A DNA stretch of 64,000 nucleotides from Frankiales bacterium (GCA_025980465.1 JAICXJ010000004.1:1-64000), one strand, 5' to 3'. Counted from the stretch's first letter, positions 43,553 to 53,883 are shown. The notes: generated by a model not told the origin, from the letters alone. Program-made: numbers and translations.

Positions 43553-45084
43553 CCGTCACGATCACGACCGCGCCGATCGCACCGGCGGAGCTCATCGCGG
43601 TTGCGCGGGACGACGCCAGGGTCGAGATCGGTGCCGACGCGCTGGAAGCGATGGCCTCGTCGCGGGCGCATGTGGAAGCGCTCGCCGCCTCCGACCGTCC
43701 GGCGTATGGGGTCTCGACCGGGTTCGGGGCGCTCGCTACCACCCACATCCCGCTCGACCGCCGGGCCGACCTGCAACGCTCGCTCGTCCGTTCCCACGCC
43801 GCCGGCACTGGCCCGCCAGTCGAGCGCGAGGTGGTCCGGGCGATGCAGACGCTGCGCCTGCGCACGCTGGCCAGCGGCCGCACCGGCGCCCGTCCCGAAA
43901 CTGCTCAGGCGATCGCCGGGTTGCTCAACGCCGGCCTGACGCCGCTGGTCCCGGAGTACGGCTCGCTGGGCTGCAGCGGGGATCTCGCGCCGCTGGCGGC
44001 GTGCGCACTGGCGTTGATGGGGGAGGGCGAGGTGTTCGACCCGCAAGGACGCCTCGTCACCGCCGGCGCGGCGCTCGCCGCCGCCGGACTACGTCCCGTT
44101 GTCCTGGCCGAGAAGGAAGGGCTCGCGCTGCTCAATGGCACCGACGGGATGCTCGGCATGCTGGTGCTGGCCGCCAGCGACTTCGCTCGGCTGATCACGA
44201 CGAGCGACGTTGCCGCCGCGATGTCGGTCGAGGCGCTGCTCGGCACCGACCGAGTCTTCGACGACGACCTGCAACAACTTCGACCCCAGCCCGGTCAATC
44301 GCTATCGGCCGCTAACCTCCGAGCTCTGCTCGCCGGCTCACCGATCGTCGAGTCACATGCCGGGCCGCAGGACACCCGGGTCCAGGATGCCTACTCGCTG
44401 CGCTGCGCGCCCCAGGTCGCCGGCGCCGGCCGGGACACCCTCGAGCACGCTCGTCGCGTCGCCGCCGCTGAACTTGCCGCCACGATCGACAACCCGGTGG
44501 TGCTGCCCGACGGCCGGGTCGAGTCCAACGGCAACTTCCATGGCGCCCCGGTGGGTTACGTGCTCGACTTCCTCGCGATCGCGGTCGCCGATCTGGCCTC
44601 GATCTCGGAGCGGCGTACCGATCGGATGCTCGACCAGGCCCGGTCCCACGGGCTGCCCCCGTTCCTGGCCGGCGAGCCGGGTGTCGACTCCGGCCACATG
44701 ATCGCGCAGTACACCCAGGCCGCCCTGGTGTCGGAGTGCAAGCGGCTGGCTGCTCCGGCCAGCGTCGACTCGATCCCGTCGTCGGCGATGCAGGAGGACC
44801 ACGTCTCGATGGGCTGGTCGGCGGGCCGCAAGCTTCGTCGCTCGCTCGACCTGCTTGAGCGGGTGCTGGCGATCGAGATCCTCACCGCCGCCCGCGCCCT
44901 TGACCTGCGGACGCCACTCGCGTCCTCAGCAGCGATCGGCGCGGTGCGGCAGCGACTGCGCGAGACGGTCGCCGGCCCCGGACCCGACCGTCACCTTGCT
45001 CCCGAAATCGATGCCGCCGTCGGAATGGTGGCCGACCGGTCGCTCCTCGCCGCCGCCGAGGGGGTCACCGGTCCGTTGCACTGA
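43549..45084 (+). CDS. hutH: Histidine ammonia-lyase
   Basis: 511 residues. It deaminates L-histidine to urocanate using a cofactor formed from its own backbone. Positions match Pseudomonas HAL numbering exactly: Y53 (AYGVSTGFG), H83 (VRSHAAGTG), and the cofactor triad at 142-144. Here the triad reads Cys-Ser-Gly (GSLGCSGDLAPLA) instead of Ala-Ser-Gly, and the residue after DLAPLA is Ala rather than His. The C-terminal VDSIPSSAMQEDHVSMGWSAGRKL is typical of HAL. It starts on the 4-nt overlap with the aminotransferase gene. Confidence 0.93.
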   Translation: MTVTITTAPIAPAELIAVARDDARVEIGADALEAMASSRAHVEALAASDRPAYGVSTGFGALATTHIPLDRRADLQRSLVRSHAAGTGPPVEREVVRAMQTLRLRTLASGRTGARPETAQAIAGLLNAGLTPLVPEYGSLGCSGDLAPLAACALALMGEGEVFDPQGRLVTAGAALAAAGLRPVVLAEKEGLALLNGTDGMLGMLVLAASDFARLITTSDVAAAMSVEALLGTDRVFDDDLQQLRPQPGQSLSAANLRALLAGSPIVESHAGPQDTRVQDAYSLRCAPQVAGAGRDTLEHARRVAAAELAATIDNPVVLPDGRVESNGNFHGAPVGYVLDFLAIAVADLASISERRTDRMLDQARSHGLPPFLAGEPGVDSGHMIAQYTQAALVSECKRLAAPASVDSIPSSAMQEDHVSMGWSAGRKLRRSLDLLERVLAIEILTAARALDLRTPLASSAAIGAVRQRLRETVAGPGPDRHLAPEIDAAVGMVADRSLLAAAEGVTGPLH

Positions 45085-45101
45085 CGGGCCTGATCGCGGC
45101 G

Positions 45102-45107
45102 TACTGT
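45102..45107 (+). promoter_or_regulatory. -10-like hexamer, possible internal leaderless promoter of hutU
   Basis: TACTGT lies 7 nt before the hutU GTG, in the only real gap (30 nt) of the hut operon. Confidence 0.4.
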
Positions 45108-45114
45108 CGCGGAC

Positions 45115-46797
45115 GTGGATGGTGCTCGTGTCGTGCGGGCCCCGCGGGGCACCCGTCGTACCGCGAACTCCTGGGGTGCCGAGGGCGCGCTCCGCATGCT
45201 TCAGAACAACCTCGATCCCGAGGTAGCCGAGCGACCTGACGACTTGGTGGTGTACGGCGGGTCGGGCCGGGCGGCTCGCGACTGGCGCAGCTTCGACGCG
45301 ATCGTCGAGACGCTGCGCACGATGGGTCCGGAAGACACCCTGCTGGTGCAGAGCGGGAAGCCGGTCGGCGTGATGCGGACTCATGACATGGCGCCACGGG
45401 TCCTGATCGCGAACTCCAACCTGGTGCCGAAATGGGCAACCCCCGAGTACTTTCGCGAGCTCGAGGACCTGGGTCTGATCATGTACGGCCAGATGACGGC
45501 CGGCTCATGGATCTACATCGGCACCCAGGGCATCCTGCAGGGCACCTATTCGACGTTCGCCGAGGTCGCCAACCAGCATTTCGGTGGGTCGCTGACCGGC
45601 CGGTGGGTGTTGACGGCCGGGCTCGGCGGGATGGGTGGCGCGCAACCGCTCGCGGTGACAGGCAACGGCGGGGCGGCACTGTGCGTCGAGGTCGATCCTC
45701 GGCGGGCGCAGCGGCGGCAAGAGCACGGCTACCTCGACGAGATCGCGGACTCACTCGACGACGGCCTGGCGCGGGTACGGGCCGCCGCGCGCGAAGGACG
45801 GGCGATCTCGGTGGCCGTCGTCGCGAACGCCGCCGATGTCTTCCCTGAGCTGCTGCGCCGAGGCGAAATCCCCGACGTCGTCACCGATCAGACCAGCGCG
45901 CACGATTCCCTCAACGGCTACGTTCCGCACGGCATGTCGCTCGACGAGGCCGTCGAGCTTCGCCGGCGGAAACCCTCGGAGTACGTCGAACGGACGCAAC
46001 AGTCGATGGCGGTTCACTGCCAGGCCATGGTCGACCTGCAGGCCGCTGGCGCCGTCACTTTCGATTACGGCAACGGCCTGCGCGGCCAGGCGCGTGACGC
46101 GGGCGTGACCGATGCCTTCGCCTATCCCGGTTTCGTCGTCGCCTACATCAGGCCGCTGTTCGCTCGGGGCGCCGGCCCATTCCGTTGGGCGTGCCTGTCG
46201 GGTGATCCGGCGGACCTCGCGGCGACCGACGCGGCCGTCCTCGCCGCGTTTCCCGACGACGATCCGCTTCAGCGCTGGGTGCGATTCGCGCAGGAGAACG
46301 TCAAGGGGCAGGGCCTGCCGTCGCGGATCTGCTGGCTGGGCTACGGCGAGCGTCACCTCGCCGGGCTGGCCTTCGACGACTTGGTGGCACGCGGTGCGAT
46401 CTCTGCGCCGATCGCGATCGGGCGCGACCACCTCGACGCCGGCTCGGTCGCCAGTCCCGAGCGCGAGACCGAGGGAATGCGGGACGGCTCCGACGCGATC
46501 GCCGACTGGCCGCTGCTGAACGCCTTGCTCAACACCTCGTCCGGGGCGAGCTGGGTGTCGATCCATCACGGGGGCGGCGTCGGGATCGGAAAGTCCATTC
46601 ACGCCGGCGTGGTGATCGTCGCGGAAGGCACCGACCGGTCGCGTCGGCGCCTCGAGCTGGTCCTCACCAACGACCCCGGGACCGGCGTGCTGCGGCACGC
46701 CGACGCCGGCTACGAGATCGCCCTCGACACCGCCCGCAACGTCGGCGTGTGGATGCCGTTGGAGCCGGGAACCCACCCGCCGGCCTGGCAGGAGTGA
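45115..46797 (+). CDS. hutU: Urocanate hydratase
   Basis: 560 residues, the usual size. It converts urocanate to 4-imidazolone-5-propanoate using tightly bound NAD+. Family regions are [49 protein letters not shown], the glycine-rich NAD site [20 protein letters not shown], and [12 protein letters not shown] near the end. GTG 45115 is the start. It overlaps hutI by 4 nt (GTGA). Confidence 0.97.
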   Translation: MDGARVVRAPRGTRRTANSWGAEGALRMLQNNLDPEVAERPDDLVVYGGSGRAARDWRSFDAIVETLRTMGPEDTLLVQSGKPVGVMRTHDMAPRVLIANSNLVPKWATPEYFRELEDLGLIMYGQMTAGSWIYIGTQGILQGTYSTFAEVANQHFGGSLTGRWVLTAGLGGMGGAQPLAVTGNGGAALCVEVDPRRAQRRQEHGYLDEIADSLDDGLARVRAAAREGRAISVAVVANAADVFPELLRRGEIPDVVTDQTSAHDSLNGYVPHGMSLDEAVELRRRKPSEYVERTQQSMAVHCQAMVDLQAAGAVTFDYGNGLRGQARDAGVTDAFAYPGFVVAYIRPLFARGAGPFRWACLSGDPADLAATDAAVLAAFPDDDPLQRWVRFAQENVKGQGLPSRICWLGYGERHLAGLAFDDLVARGAISAPIAIGRDHLDAGSVASPERETEGMRDGSDAIADWPLLNALLNTSSGASWVSIHHGGGVGIGKSIHAGVVIVAEGTDRSRRRLELVLTNDPGTGVLRHADAGYEIALDTARNVGVWMPLEPGTHPPAWQE

Positions 46798-47966
46798 GCG
46801 ATCTCCTGGTTCGGCGGATCGGTCGGCTCACCACCTGGGTGGGTACCCCGACCGTCGATGCCGCTGTGGTGATCCGCAACGGCCGGGTGGAGTGGTCCGG
46901 ACCGGACCGAGAGCTGCCCAGGGGGCTCGGCGACGGTCCGCAGCTTGACGCTGCCGGCGCGGCCGTGCTGCCGGGCTTCGTCGACTGCCACACCCACGCG
47001 GTATGGGCCGGCGACCGCCGCAGCGACTTCGTTGCCCGTCTCGAGGGCGGCGACTACGTGCCGGGCGGGATCGAGGCAACGGTCGCCGCGACTCGCGCCG
47101 CCGATGACTCCACCCTGCTGCGCGCGGCGGCCCGGCGGATTCGCACGATGCGGGCCAACGGCACCACAACCGTCGAGGTCAAGTCCGGCTACGGCCTGAG
47201 GCCTGACGACGAGGCACGGCTGCTCGAGGTGATCCGGCGGCTCGATGGGACCTTCGGCGGGATCGAGTCGACCTATCTCGGCGCGCACGTCGTGCCCGAT
47301 GGCCGGAACCGGTCGGACTACGTCGCAGAGGTCATCGCGTCGCTGCCGATGGCCGCAGCTCACGGTGCGCGATGGTGCGACGTCTTCTGTGACGACGGCG
47401 CTTTCACGACCGACGAGGCCCGGCAGATCCTCACCGCGGCTGCCGGTCAAGGACTGGGCCTTCGGATGCATGCCGACCAGTTGGCTCAGGTCGGCGCGTC
47501 TCGGCTCGCTGCGGAGCTGAGGTGCGCCAGCGCCGACCACCTCGATCACGTGACGGTGGGCGATGCGCATGCACTCGCCTCGGCCGGGGTGGTCGGCGTA
47601 CTCGTACCGGTCGCGTCGCTCTACACCCGAAGCGGGCGGTGGTCGCATGCGGCGCTGTTGCAGCAAGCCGGTGTGACCCTCGCGATCGCGACCGACTGCA
47701 ACCCGGGGTCGGCGTACGGGGAATCGATGCCGCTCGCGATCCAACTCGCCTGTCTTGAAATGGGCCTCAGCGTCGAGACCGCGCTACGAGCTGCGACCCT
47801 CGGCGGCGCAGCGGCGCTGCGGCGGGCGGACATCGGACACCTGGGACCTGGCGCGCGAGGCGATCTGATCGTGCTGGCGAGCGATCACGAAGTCGATGTC
47901 GTGGCACATCTCGGTGCGGCGGCAGTGACAACGACGGTGACCGGCGGGGTTGTCGGCCGGACTTGA
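46794..47966 (+). CDS. hutI: Imidazolonepropionase
   Basis: 390 residues from GTG 46794 overlapping the hutU stop. It hydrolyses imidazolonepropionate to N-formimino-L-glutamate. It is an amidohydrolase-fold enzyme with metal ligands H66 and H68 in [12 protein letters not shown], substrate-binding [19 protein letters not shown], the His in [10 protein letters not shown]-like [15 protein letters not shown], and the final Asp in [14 protein letters not shown]. With hutG, hutH and hutU it gives the complete pathway from histidine to glutamate. No HutC-type regulator is found nearby. Confidence 0.97.
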   Translation: MSDLLVRRIGRLTTWVGTPTVDAAVVIRNGRVEWSGPDRELPRGLGDGPQLDAAGAAVLPGFVDCHTHAVWAGDRRSDFVARLEGGDYVPGGIEATVAATRAADDSTLLRAAARRIRTMRANGTTTVEVKSGYGLRPDDEARLLEVIRRLDGTFGGIESTYLGAHVVPDGRNRSDYVAEVIASLPMAAAHGARWCDVFCDDGAFTTDEARQILTAAAGQGLGLRMHADQLAQVGASRLAAELRCASADHLDHVTVGDAHALASAGVVGVLVPVASLYTRSGRWSHAALLQQAGVTLAIATDCNPGSAYGESMPLAIQLACLEMGLSVETALRAATLGGAAALRRADIGHLGPGARGDLIVLASDHEVDVVAHLGAAAVTTTVTGGVVGRT

Positions 47967-47969
47967 CGT

Positions 47970-48392
47970 TCAGTCGTCGCTGAGCAGTGTCGCGAGCTCG
48001 GCGTCGACGTCGACGAAGTCGCTCTCGCAGCCGGTCGGCACCAGCGAGTAGGTCTGGGTCAGGAACTGGACCAGCTGGGGGAGCGGCGCCTCGAACAAGG
48101 CCCGGCCCGAGGGACTCGACAGTGACAGGCACACCCGTGGCGAGCCGTCGGTGTTGACCGGCCAGACCTGTACGTCGCCGTCACCGACCGGATGTGTGAC
48201 GCCGTCGGTCAGCAACGACCGAGCGAAGGTCCACTCGACGACCTCGTTGGTGCCGGTGTGGAACGCGACCCGCACGGCGTAGGGGTCGGTCGGCGCGTAG
48301 CTGAGATCTGCCTGGACGGCGCGATCCGGGCCATCACTGACGACGAGACGGAGCTCGATCTCGGTGCTGACGGTATCGCGACGAGAACTCAT
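47970..48392 (-). CDS. SsgA/SsgB-family sporulation and cell division regulator
   Basis: 140 residues. The conserved core is ADLSYAPTDPYAVRVAFH, followed by VEWTFARSLLTDG and GDGDVQVWP, as in SsgB of Streptomyces, which positions FtsZ for sporulation septa. Length and lack of any other domain agree. It converges on hutI with 3 bp between the stops and is unlikely to be related to it. Presence of this family places the organism among actinomycetes with SsgA-like proteins. The 210 bp up to the tRNA gene contains nothing that I can identify. Confidence 0.9.
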   Translation of the reverse strand: MSSRRDTVSTEIELRLVVSDGPDRAVQADLSYAPTDPYAVRVAFHTGTNEVVEWTFARSLLTDGVTHPVGDGDVQVWPVNTDGSPRVCLSLSSPSGRALFEAPLPQLVQFLTQTYSLVPTGCESDFVDVDAELATLLSDD

Positions 48393-48602
48393 GAGCAGGC
48401 CCTGATCCTTTGCCGGCGGTGGCTAATGATCGTGATTGTCCCCGCGAAATCGGCCGCCTAACGTCTCGGCCCCGGCTTCCTCTCGACCAGGTTCCAGTCT
48501 CCGGCACGTTCGGACGTTTCTCAACTCCCCTATCGGAGCAATTCAGGGGGTCGGCGGTCCGCGATACAGTGGCGCGCCCGGTCATCAGACCCGATTGGCC
48601 GA

Positions 48603-48676
48603 GGGCGATTAGCTCAGTTGGTCAGAGCGCTCGCCTCACACGCGAGAGGTCACTGGTTCAAGTCCAGTATCGCCCA
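48603..48676 (+). tRNA. tRNA-Val (anticodon CAC)
   Basis: 74 nt. Acceptor stem GGGCGAT / ATCGCCC, D-arm AGCTCAGTTGGTCAGAGC, anticodon arm CTCGC-CTCACAC-GCGAG, T-arm CTGGTTCAAGTCCAG; CCA is not encoded. It is a second valine isoacceptor besides GAC at 41382. No attachment-site duplication was noticed. Confidence 0.95.
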
Positions 48677-48794
48677 CTGCGTCCGGTTTCATCCGTTGCG
48701 ATACCTGTCCTGAAAGCCGCGTCGAGGTGGGTCATACTGACGCCCGAAATTGGGGGGTCGGTCGCGGGCGCGGGCTCGTGGATTGGGGTGCACT

Positions 48795-50486
48795 GTGCGA
48801 CTGTCTGGAGCTCGCCTTCCCGACCGGCTGGTCGAGCTGACGGAACAGGCGCCGCAGAACCTGGCCTACGTCGAGCTTGCGGATGGCGCCCACGAATCCG
48901 GGCGACTCACCGTCGGCCAGTTGGCGGACCGCGCCGCGCGGCTCGCCGGCCAGCTACGTGAGCGCGGGCTGGGCTCCGGCGATGTCGCGCTGCTCATCGC
49001 TACCCCTTCGCTGGAGTTCCTGGTGGGGCTGTGGGGATGCATGTGGGCAGGCGTGATCGCGGCTCCGATCTCGTTCCCGCGCCGGCCCGAGCATCTGCAG
49101 AGCCGCCTCGCGCCGGTCCGGGAGAACGCCGGCGCGACTGCGATCGTCGCCGGTCCGCCGACCGGCGAGGCCGAGACGACGGTGCTCGAGTTGCTCAGCG
49201 CCGGTCAGGTGCCGGTCGTGTCCACCGCCGCCGAGGGTGACCCGGCCGCAGCCCCTGAGTGGAACGACATCGCGTACCTGCAGTACACGTCCGGGTCGAC
49301 CGGGGACCCTCGCGGGGTGGTCGTCACCCAGGATGCCTTGATGGCGAACCTGGCCGTCATCGAGCGCCTGCTCGAGTTCGGGGATGACTCGGTCAATGTC
49401 TCGTGGTGCCCGCTCACCCACGACATGGGTCTGATCATGGGCGCGCTGCCGTCGATCTCGCGTGGCATCACCTCGGTGCTGATGCCGCCGTCGGCCTTCA
49501 TCCGACGGCCACTGACCTGGCTGCGCGCGATCGACCACTATCGAGGCACCCACGGCTACTCACCGAACTTCGGCTACGACCTCTGTGTCGACCGTTCGAC
49601 CCCGGAGGAGCGCGCCGAGATCGATCTGTCCTCGGCGCGCTGCCTCATCAACGGCGCTGAGCCGGTCCGACGGCGCACCCGAGACCGGTTCATCGAGGCC
49701 TTCGGCCCATCCGGCTTTCGCCCGTCGGCTCACGTGCCGGCCTATGGGCTCGCGGAGTCCTCCGTGTTGGTCAGTGCCACCTCGCTGACTGCCCCCGGAA
49801 GCGTCTTCTACGTCGAGGCCGAGGCCCTTGAACGCAACGAGGTGGTGTTCGGCGACGGACCGGAGGCCGGTGTTCGCGAACTTGTCGCGTGCGGGCGGCT
49901 TGGCGCCGGCTACGAGGGCGTCATCGTCGACCCCGACGATCGCACCGTCCTGCCGACGGACCGGGTGGGCGAGTTGTGGCTGCGTGGTCCGAGCGTCTGT
50001 GCCGGCTACTGGAAGCGACCCGAGGCCAGCGAGTCGGTGTTCGGGGCGACCACGACGGCCGGTGACGGTCCCTACCTTCGCACCGGCGACCTGGCCTTCT
50101 TTCACGACGGGGAGCTGGTGATCTGCGGGCGGCTGAAGGACCTCATCATCATCAACGGTCGCAACCTGCACCCCCAGGACCTGGAGCTCTCGGTCGAGCT
50201 GTCCCACGAGGCGGTGCGAAGCGGCGGAACTGCCGCGTTTCCGATCGACGAGCTGGACGCCGAGGTCGTTGTCGTGCTCGCTGAGGTGGACGGCACCCCG
50301 GACGAGGCCGAGGTCGGTGAGGCGATCCGGTCCGCGATCCGCCGGGAGTTCGAGGTCACCGTTTCCGACGTCCTTCTGGTCCCGCCGTACACGGTGCCGA
50401 AGACCTCGAGCGGAAAGAAGCAACGCGGTGCTGCCCGCGAGTTGTGGGCGAAGGCTCGTGGTCGTGAGGAACCCGCTGCAATTTGA
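48795..50486 (+). CDS. Fatty-acyl-AMP ligase (FAAL-type FadD)
   Basis: About 563 residues from GTG 48795, the position where the conserved N-terminus begins. Motifs of ANL adenylating enzymes are YLQYTSGSTGDPRGVVVTQ (P-loop), CPLTHDMGLIMGAL, VPAYGLAESSVL, LRTGDLAFFHDGELVICGR and the C-terminal lysine in PKTSSGKKQR. The wording matches the FAAL group, which makes acyl-AMP and passes it to an acyl carrier protein for lipid or polyketide assembly. No PKS, NRPS or ACP gene is nearby, so it is an orphan here. CATACT near 48735 could be its -10. Confidence 0.9.
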   Translation: MRLSGARLPDRLVELTEQAPQNLAYVELADGAHESGRLTVGQLADRAARLAGQLRERGLGSGDVALLIATPSLEFLVGLWGCMWAGVIAAPISFPRRPEHLQSRLAPVRENAGATAIVAGPPTGEAETTVLELLSAGQVPVVSTAAEGDPAAAPEWNDIAYLQYTSGSTGDPRGVVVTQDALMANLAVIERLLEFGDDSVNVSWCPLTHDMGLIMGALPSISRGITSVLMPPSAFIRRPLTWLRAIDHYRGTHGYSPNFGYDLCVDRSTPEERAEIDLSSARCLINGAEPVRRRTRDRFIEAFGPSGFRPSAHVPAYGLAESSVLVSATSLTAPGSVFYVEAEALERNEVVFGDGPEAGVRELVACGRLGAGYEGVIVDPDDRTVLPTDRVGELWLRGPSVCAGYWKRPEASESVFGATTTAGDGPYLRTGDLAFFHDGELVICGRLKDLIIINGRNLHPQDLELSVELSHEAVRSGGTAAFPIDELDAEVVVVLAEVDGTPDEAEVGEAIRSAIRREFEVTVSDVLLVPPYTVPKTSSGKKQRGAARELWAKARGREEPAAI

Positions 50487-50643
50487 TGCGGCCATCCGGC
50501 TCATGACGCTGCCCGGGGGGATCTGTGACAGTTGTGGTGAATTCACGGCTGAGGTTCGGCGCGTCATTGAAGGAGGGCACGCCTCCGCCGCGAATGTGTA
50601 GTGCGATATCGATCAGTCCACGATCGACGGGGAGGAGACGCGC

Positions 50644-50895
50644 ATGGCTGCGCGCCTTGACGCGGGGGGAATCGTCGATGAGCTCACGCTTGACGACGGC
50701 CAGGTCGTCAGCGTCCGTTTCGACCGCTGCCTGGCCGGCTGGCAGGCGTCGTTCGAGTTGAGCCATCCTGAGGCGGACGACCTCGCCGTCGTCCATCGGC
50801 TGGTCGCTTCCAGTCTCCCGGCCGCGAAGGCCGCGATACCGGCTGCGGTCAGTTATCTGTGTGGAACTCCGCTCGACGTACCGCTGTACGACTGA
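50644..50895 (+). CDS. Small conserved hypothetical protein
   Basis: 83 residues with a strong GGAGGAG 6 nt before ATG 50644. It is soluble with no known motif: IVDELTLDDGQVVSVRFDRCLAGWQASFELSHPEADDLAVVHRLV. The Shine-Dalgarno sequence and codon bias support a real gene. The 157 bp between the FAAL gene and this one has only a weak 32-codon reading frame. Confidence 0.6.
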   Translation: MAARLDAGGIVDELTLDDGQVVSVRFDRCLAGWQASFELSHPEADDLAVVHRLVASSLPAAKAAIPAAVSYLCGTPLDVPLYD

Positions 50896-50946
50896 CGCCG
50901 CGTGCCGCCATCCGGCGTGCGCTCAAACCGCGTTGCGAGCCCTCGC

Positions 50947-50952
50947 TAATCT
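50947..50952 (+). promoter_or_regulatory. -10-like hexamer, leaderless promoter of thrS
   Basis: TAATCT lies 6 nt before the thrS ATG. It excludes a long leader, and with it a T-box riboswitch, if used. Confidence 0.5.
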
Positions 50953-50958
50953 CGGCTC

Positions 50959-52986
50959 ATGCCTGACATTCGTCTGACCATCGACGGCGTACCTCACGTT
51001 GTGCCCGCCGGTCAGACGACGGCGCAGATCTTCGCGGCGCTCGGGATCGACGGCGTGGTCGTACGCGCGAACGAAGAGGCGCTGCACGACCTGTCGTGGG
51101 TCCCCGAGGACGGCGACGCCATCGAGTCGGTCCCGATCGACTCGCCGGAGGGGCTCGCAGTGCTCCGCCACTCGAGCGCGCACGTGCTGGCGCAAGCGGT
51201 CCAGGAGCTCATCCCCACCGCGCGGCTAGGCATCGGGCCGCCGATCGAGAACGGTTTCTACTACGACTTCGGCGTCGAGACTCCCTTCACCCCTGAGGAC
51301 CTCGAGGAGCTCGAGCGGCGGATGGCGGCGATCATCGCCGAGGGGCAGAGCTTCCTACGACGGGTCGTCACCGACGATGAGGCGCGCCGTGAGCTCGCGG
51401 ACGAACCGTTCAAGCTCGAGCTGATCGGCCTGAAGGGTGCCGGCGCCGGCGATGCGGCGGAGGGTGCCGACGTCGAGGTCGGGTCGGGCGAGCTGACGAT
51501 CTACGACAACCTGCGACCGGACGGCTCCCTGGCGTGGAAGGACCTGTGCCGCGGCCCTCACCTTCCCTCGACCGCGATGATTCCGGCGGTCAAGCTGATG
51601 CGCTCGGCAGCGGCGTACTGGCGCGGAAGTGAGAAGAACCCGCAGCTCCAGCGGGTGTATGGGACTGCCTGGCCCTCCCCGGCGGCGCTGCAAGGTCACC
51701 TCGATTTCCTCGCCGAGGCCGAGAAGCGTGATCATCGTCGGCTCGGCGCCGAGCTGGACCTGTTCTCGTTCCCGGATGAGATCGGCTCAGGTCTTGTCGT
51801 GTTTCACCCGAAGGGTGGCGTCGTCAAGCGGGTGATGGAGGACTACGTCCGGCAGCGCCACATCGACGAGGGATTCCACTACGTCGGCTCGCCCCACATC
51901 ACCAAGCAGGGGCTGTTCGAGACCAGCGGTCACCTGCCGTACTACGCCGACACGATGTTCCCGCCGATGGAGATGGAAGGCAGTTCGTACTACCTCAAAG
52001 CGATGAACTGCCCCATGCACAATCTGATCTTCCGCTCACGCGGCCGCTCCTACCGCGAGCTGCCGATGCGGCTGTTCGAGTTCGGCACTGTCTACCGGTA
52101 TGAGAAGTCCGGCGTGGTGCACGGCCTCACCCGGGTGCGTGGCCTGACCCAGGACGACTCGCACTCCTACTGCACACCCGAGCAGGCGCCTGCCGAGATC
52201 ACCCACCTGCTGAACTTCGTGCTGAGCCTGCTCAAAGACTTCGGGCTCGAGGACTTCTACCTCGAGCTGTCGACCCGGGATCCGTCCTCGGACAAGTTCA
52301 TCGGCAGCGAGGCGGACTGGGAGACGGCCACCCAGATCCTGGAACAGGCCGCGACCGACAGCGGCCTGTCGCTCGTCCTCGACCCGGGCGGGGCGGCGTT
52401 CTACGGACCGAAGATCTCGGTGCAGGCTCGCGACGCCATCGGCCGGACCTGGCAGATGTCGACGATTCAGTACGACTTCAACCAGCCGGCCCGCTTCGGG
52501 CTGGAGTACCAAGGCGACGACGGCCAGCGACACCAGCCGGTCATGATCCACTCGGCGAAGTTCGGCTCGATCGAGCGCTTCTTCGGCGTGCTAGTCGAAC
52601 ATTACGCGGGCGCCTTCCCGCCCTGGCTCGCACCGGTTCAGGTCGTCGGCATCCCGATCCGCTCCGAGAACATCGACTATCTCGAGCTGGTCGCCGAGCG
52701 GCTGCGAGCCGAGGGAGTCAGGGCGGAAGTCGACACCAGCGACGACCGGATGCAGAAGAAGATCCTGCATGCGCAGCAGCAGAAGGTGCCGTTCATGTTC
52801 GTCGCCGGTCCACGTGACGTCGAGGCCGAGGCCGTCTCGGTGCGCTACCGCAACGGGATCGAACGACGGGGGGTGCCGCTCGACGACGCGATCGTCGAGG
52901 TGGCGCGCAACATCGCTTCCCGGCAGCTCGAGCCGGACGCGCTCAATCCGGACGAGCTCGTCGACGCCGAGCCAACATCCTCGTGA
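50959..52986 (+). CDS. thrS: Threonyl-tRNA synthetase
   Basis: 675 residues, class II synthetase. Domains in order are an N-terminal TGS domain (1-60), an editing domain with zinc-type H71-x3-H75 ([16 protein letters not shown]), a catalytic core with [25 protein letters not shown] and the zinc ligand cysteine in [22 protein letters not shown], motif 3 [22 protein letters not shown], and the C-terminal anticodon-binding domain. It charges tRNA-Thr and removes mis-attached serine. The gene overlaps the HIT gene by 4 nt, matching Rv2614c-Rv2613c. Confidence 0.97.
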   Translation: MPDIRLTIDGVPHVVPAGQTTAQIFAALGIDGVVVRANEEALHDLSWVPEDGDAIESVPIDSPEGLAVLRHSSAHVLAQAVQELIPTARLGIGPPIENGFYYDFGVETPFTPEDLEELERRMAAIIAEGQSFLRRVVTDDEARRELADEPFKLELIGLKGAGAGDAAEGADVEVGSGELTIYDNLRPDGSLAWKDLCRGPHLPSTAMIPAVKLMRSAAAYWRGSEKNPQLQRVYGTAWPSPAALQGHLDFLAEAEKRDHRRLGAELDLFSFPDEIGSGLVVFHPKGGVVKRVMEDYVRQRHIDEGFHYVGSPHITKQGLFETSGHLPYYADTMFPPMEMEGSSYYLKAMNCPMHNLIFRSRGRSYRELPMRLFEFGTVYRYEKSGVVHGLTRVRGLTQDDSHSYCTPEQAPAEITHLLNFVLSLLKDFGLEDFYLELSTRDPSSDKFIGSEADWETATQILEQAATDSGLSLVLDPGGAAFYGPKISVQARDAIGRTWQMSTIQYDFNQPARFGLEYQGDDGQRHQPVMIHSAKFGSIERFFGVLVEHYAGAFPPWLAPVQVVGIPIRSENIDYLELVAERLRAEGVRAEVDTSDDRMQKKILHAQQQKVPFMFVAGPRDVEAEAVSVRYRNGIERRGVPLDDAIVEVARNIASRQLEPDALNPDELVDAEPTSS

Positions 52987-53510
52987 GCCCCGACCTCGAA
53001 CATCAGCCCGGCACCGGCATGCCCGATGACTGGCAGCGGATCTGGATGCCGGAACGCCTCGCCTACATCCAGGGCGAGGGCAAAGCAGAAGGGTGTCCGT
53101 TCTGCGTCGTCCCACAGCTGCCGGACGACGACGCACTCATCGTCGCGCGCGGCGAGACGGCGTACGTCGTCCTCAACCTCTACCCGTACAACTCCGGCCA
53201 TCTCATGGTGGTGCCATTCCGACACGTCGCGGACTATCCCGAGTTGTCCGCAGCAGAGACTGCGGAGGTTGCCGACCTCACCCAGACCGCGATGCGGGTG
53301 CTGCGTTCAGTGAGCGGAGCGCAAGGGTTCAACCTCGGGATGAACCAGGGAATCGTCGCCGGTGCCGGCATTGCGGCGCACCTGCATCAGCATGTGGTTC
53401 CGCGCTGGGGTGGCGACACCAACTTCATGCCGGTGATCGCGAGGACGAAGGTGCTGCCGCAGCTGTTGCGGGACACACGTCAGCTGCTCTCGGACAGCTG
53501 GCCGAGCTGA
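52983..53510 (+). CDS. HIT-family hydrolase, Ap4A phosphorylase-like
   Basis: 175 residues from GTG 52983 on the thrS stop. The histidine triad is H133-x-H135-x-H137 in [12 protein letters not shown], preceded by CPFC (possible zinc), [19 protein letters not shown] and GFNLGMNQG. Its M. tuberculosis counterpart Rv2613c is an Ap4A phosphorylase, so degradation of dinucleoside tetraphosphates is likely. These arise as by-products of aminoacyl-tRNA synthetases, which fits coupling to thrS. Confidence 0.88.
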   Translation: MSPDLEHQPGTGMPDDWQRIWMPERLAYIQGEGKAEGCPFCVVPQLPDDDALIVARGETAYVVLNLYPYNSGHLMVVPFRHVADYPELSAAETAEVADLTQTAMRVLRSVSGAQGFNLGMNQGIVAGAGIAAHLHQHVVPRWGGDTNFMPVIARTKVLPQLLRDTRQLLSDSWPS

Positions 53511-53519
53511 CGGAGTCGC

Positions 53520-53876
53520 TCAGACGTCGATGATCCGGCGCCGACGACGGCCGGATTCAAGGGCGCTGTTGCGACTGACCGCCGACCACGCGAGCACCGC
53601 GACGGCGGAGACGCCGATCTCGATGAGGATCGTGGCGAAGTGGTGATGCCGGCCCAGGGCGATGACACCGATCGCGCCGCCCACGAGCGAGCCGATCCAG
53701 CCCGACACCACCGTCGCGAGGATCCCGATCGGCTGCCGTCCGGGGATGATCAGCCGCGCAAGACCGCCCAGGATGATGCCGGAGATCGCGGCGCTGATGA
53801 AGAACCAGACCGCCCAGCCGACCAACGGCAGGATGACGAAGATAGCGAGTAGGACGCCAAAGATCACCAGGATCAT
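53520..53876 (-). CDS. GlsB/YeaQ/YmgE-family membrane protein with extra C-terminal helix
   Basis: 118 residues. Helices include ILVIFGVLLAIFVILPLVGWAVWFFISAAISGIILGGL, and the family signature GGLARLIIPGRQPIGILATVVSGWIGSLVGGAIG is clear. The C-terminal helix (TILIEIGVSAVAVLAWSAV) and basic tail are additional. The family is associated with stress responses, with no defined activity. It converges on the HIT gene with 9 bp between the stops. TAGGCT lies 7 nt before the ATG. Confidence 0.82.
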   Translation of the reverse strand: MILVIFGVLLAIFVILPLVGWAVWFFISAAISGIILGGLARLIIPGRQPIGILATVVSGWIGSLVGGAIGVIALGRHHHFATILIEIGVSAVAVLAWSAVSRNSALESGRRRRRIIDV

Positions 53877-53883
53877 GACGTCG

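Noticed and set aside
48603-48676. tRNA-Val as an integration site for a mobile element
   Set aside because: No integrase gene or duplicated tRNA 3' end was seen in the flanking DNA.
50503-50601. Possible 32-codon gene with a CxxC motif behind the FAAL gene
   Set aside because: No Shine-Dalgarno sequence or leaderless promoter, and no recognisable family; too weak to call.
50896-50958. T-box riboswitch in front of thrS
   Set aside because: The gap is only 63 bp and a leaderless-type promoter abuts the ATG, leaving no room for a T-box.
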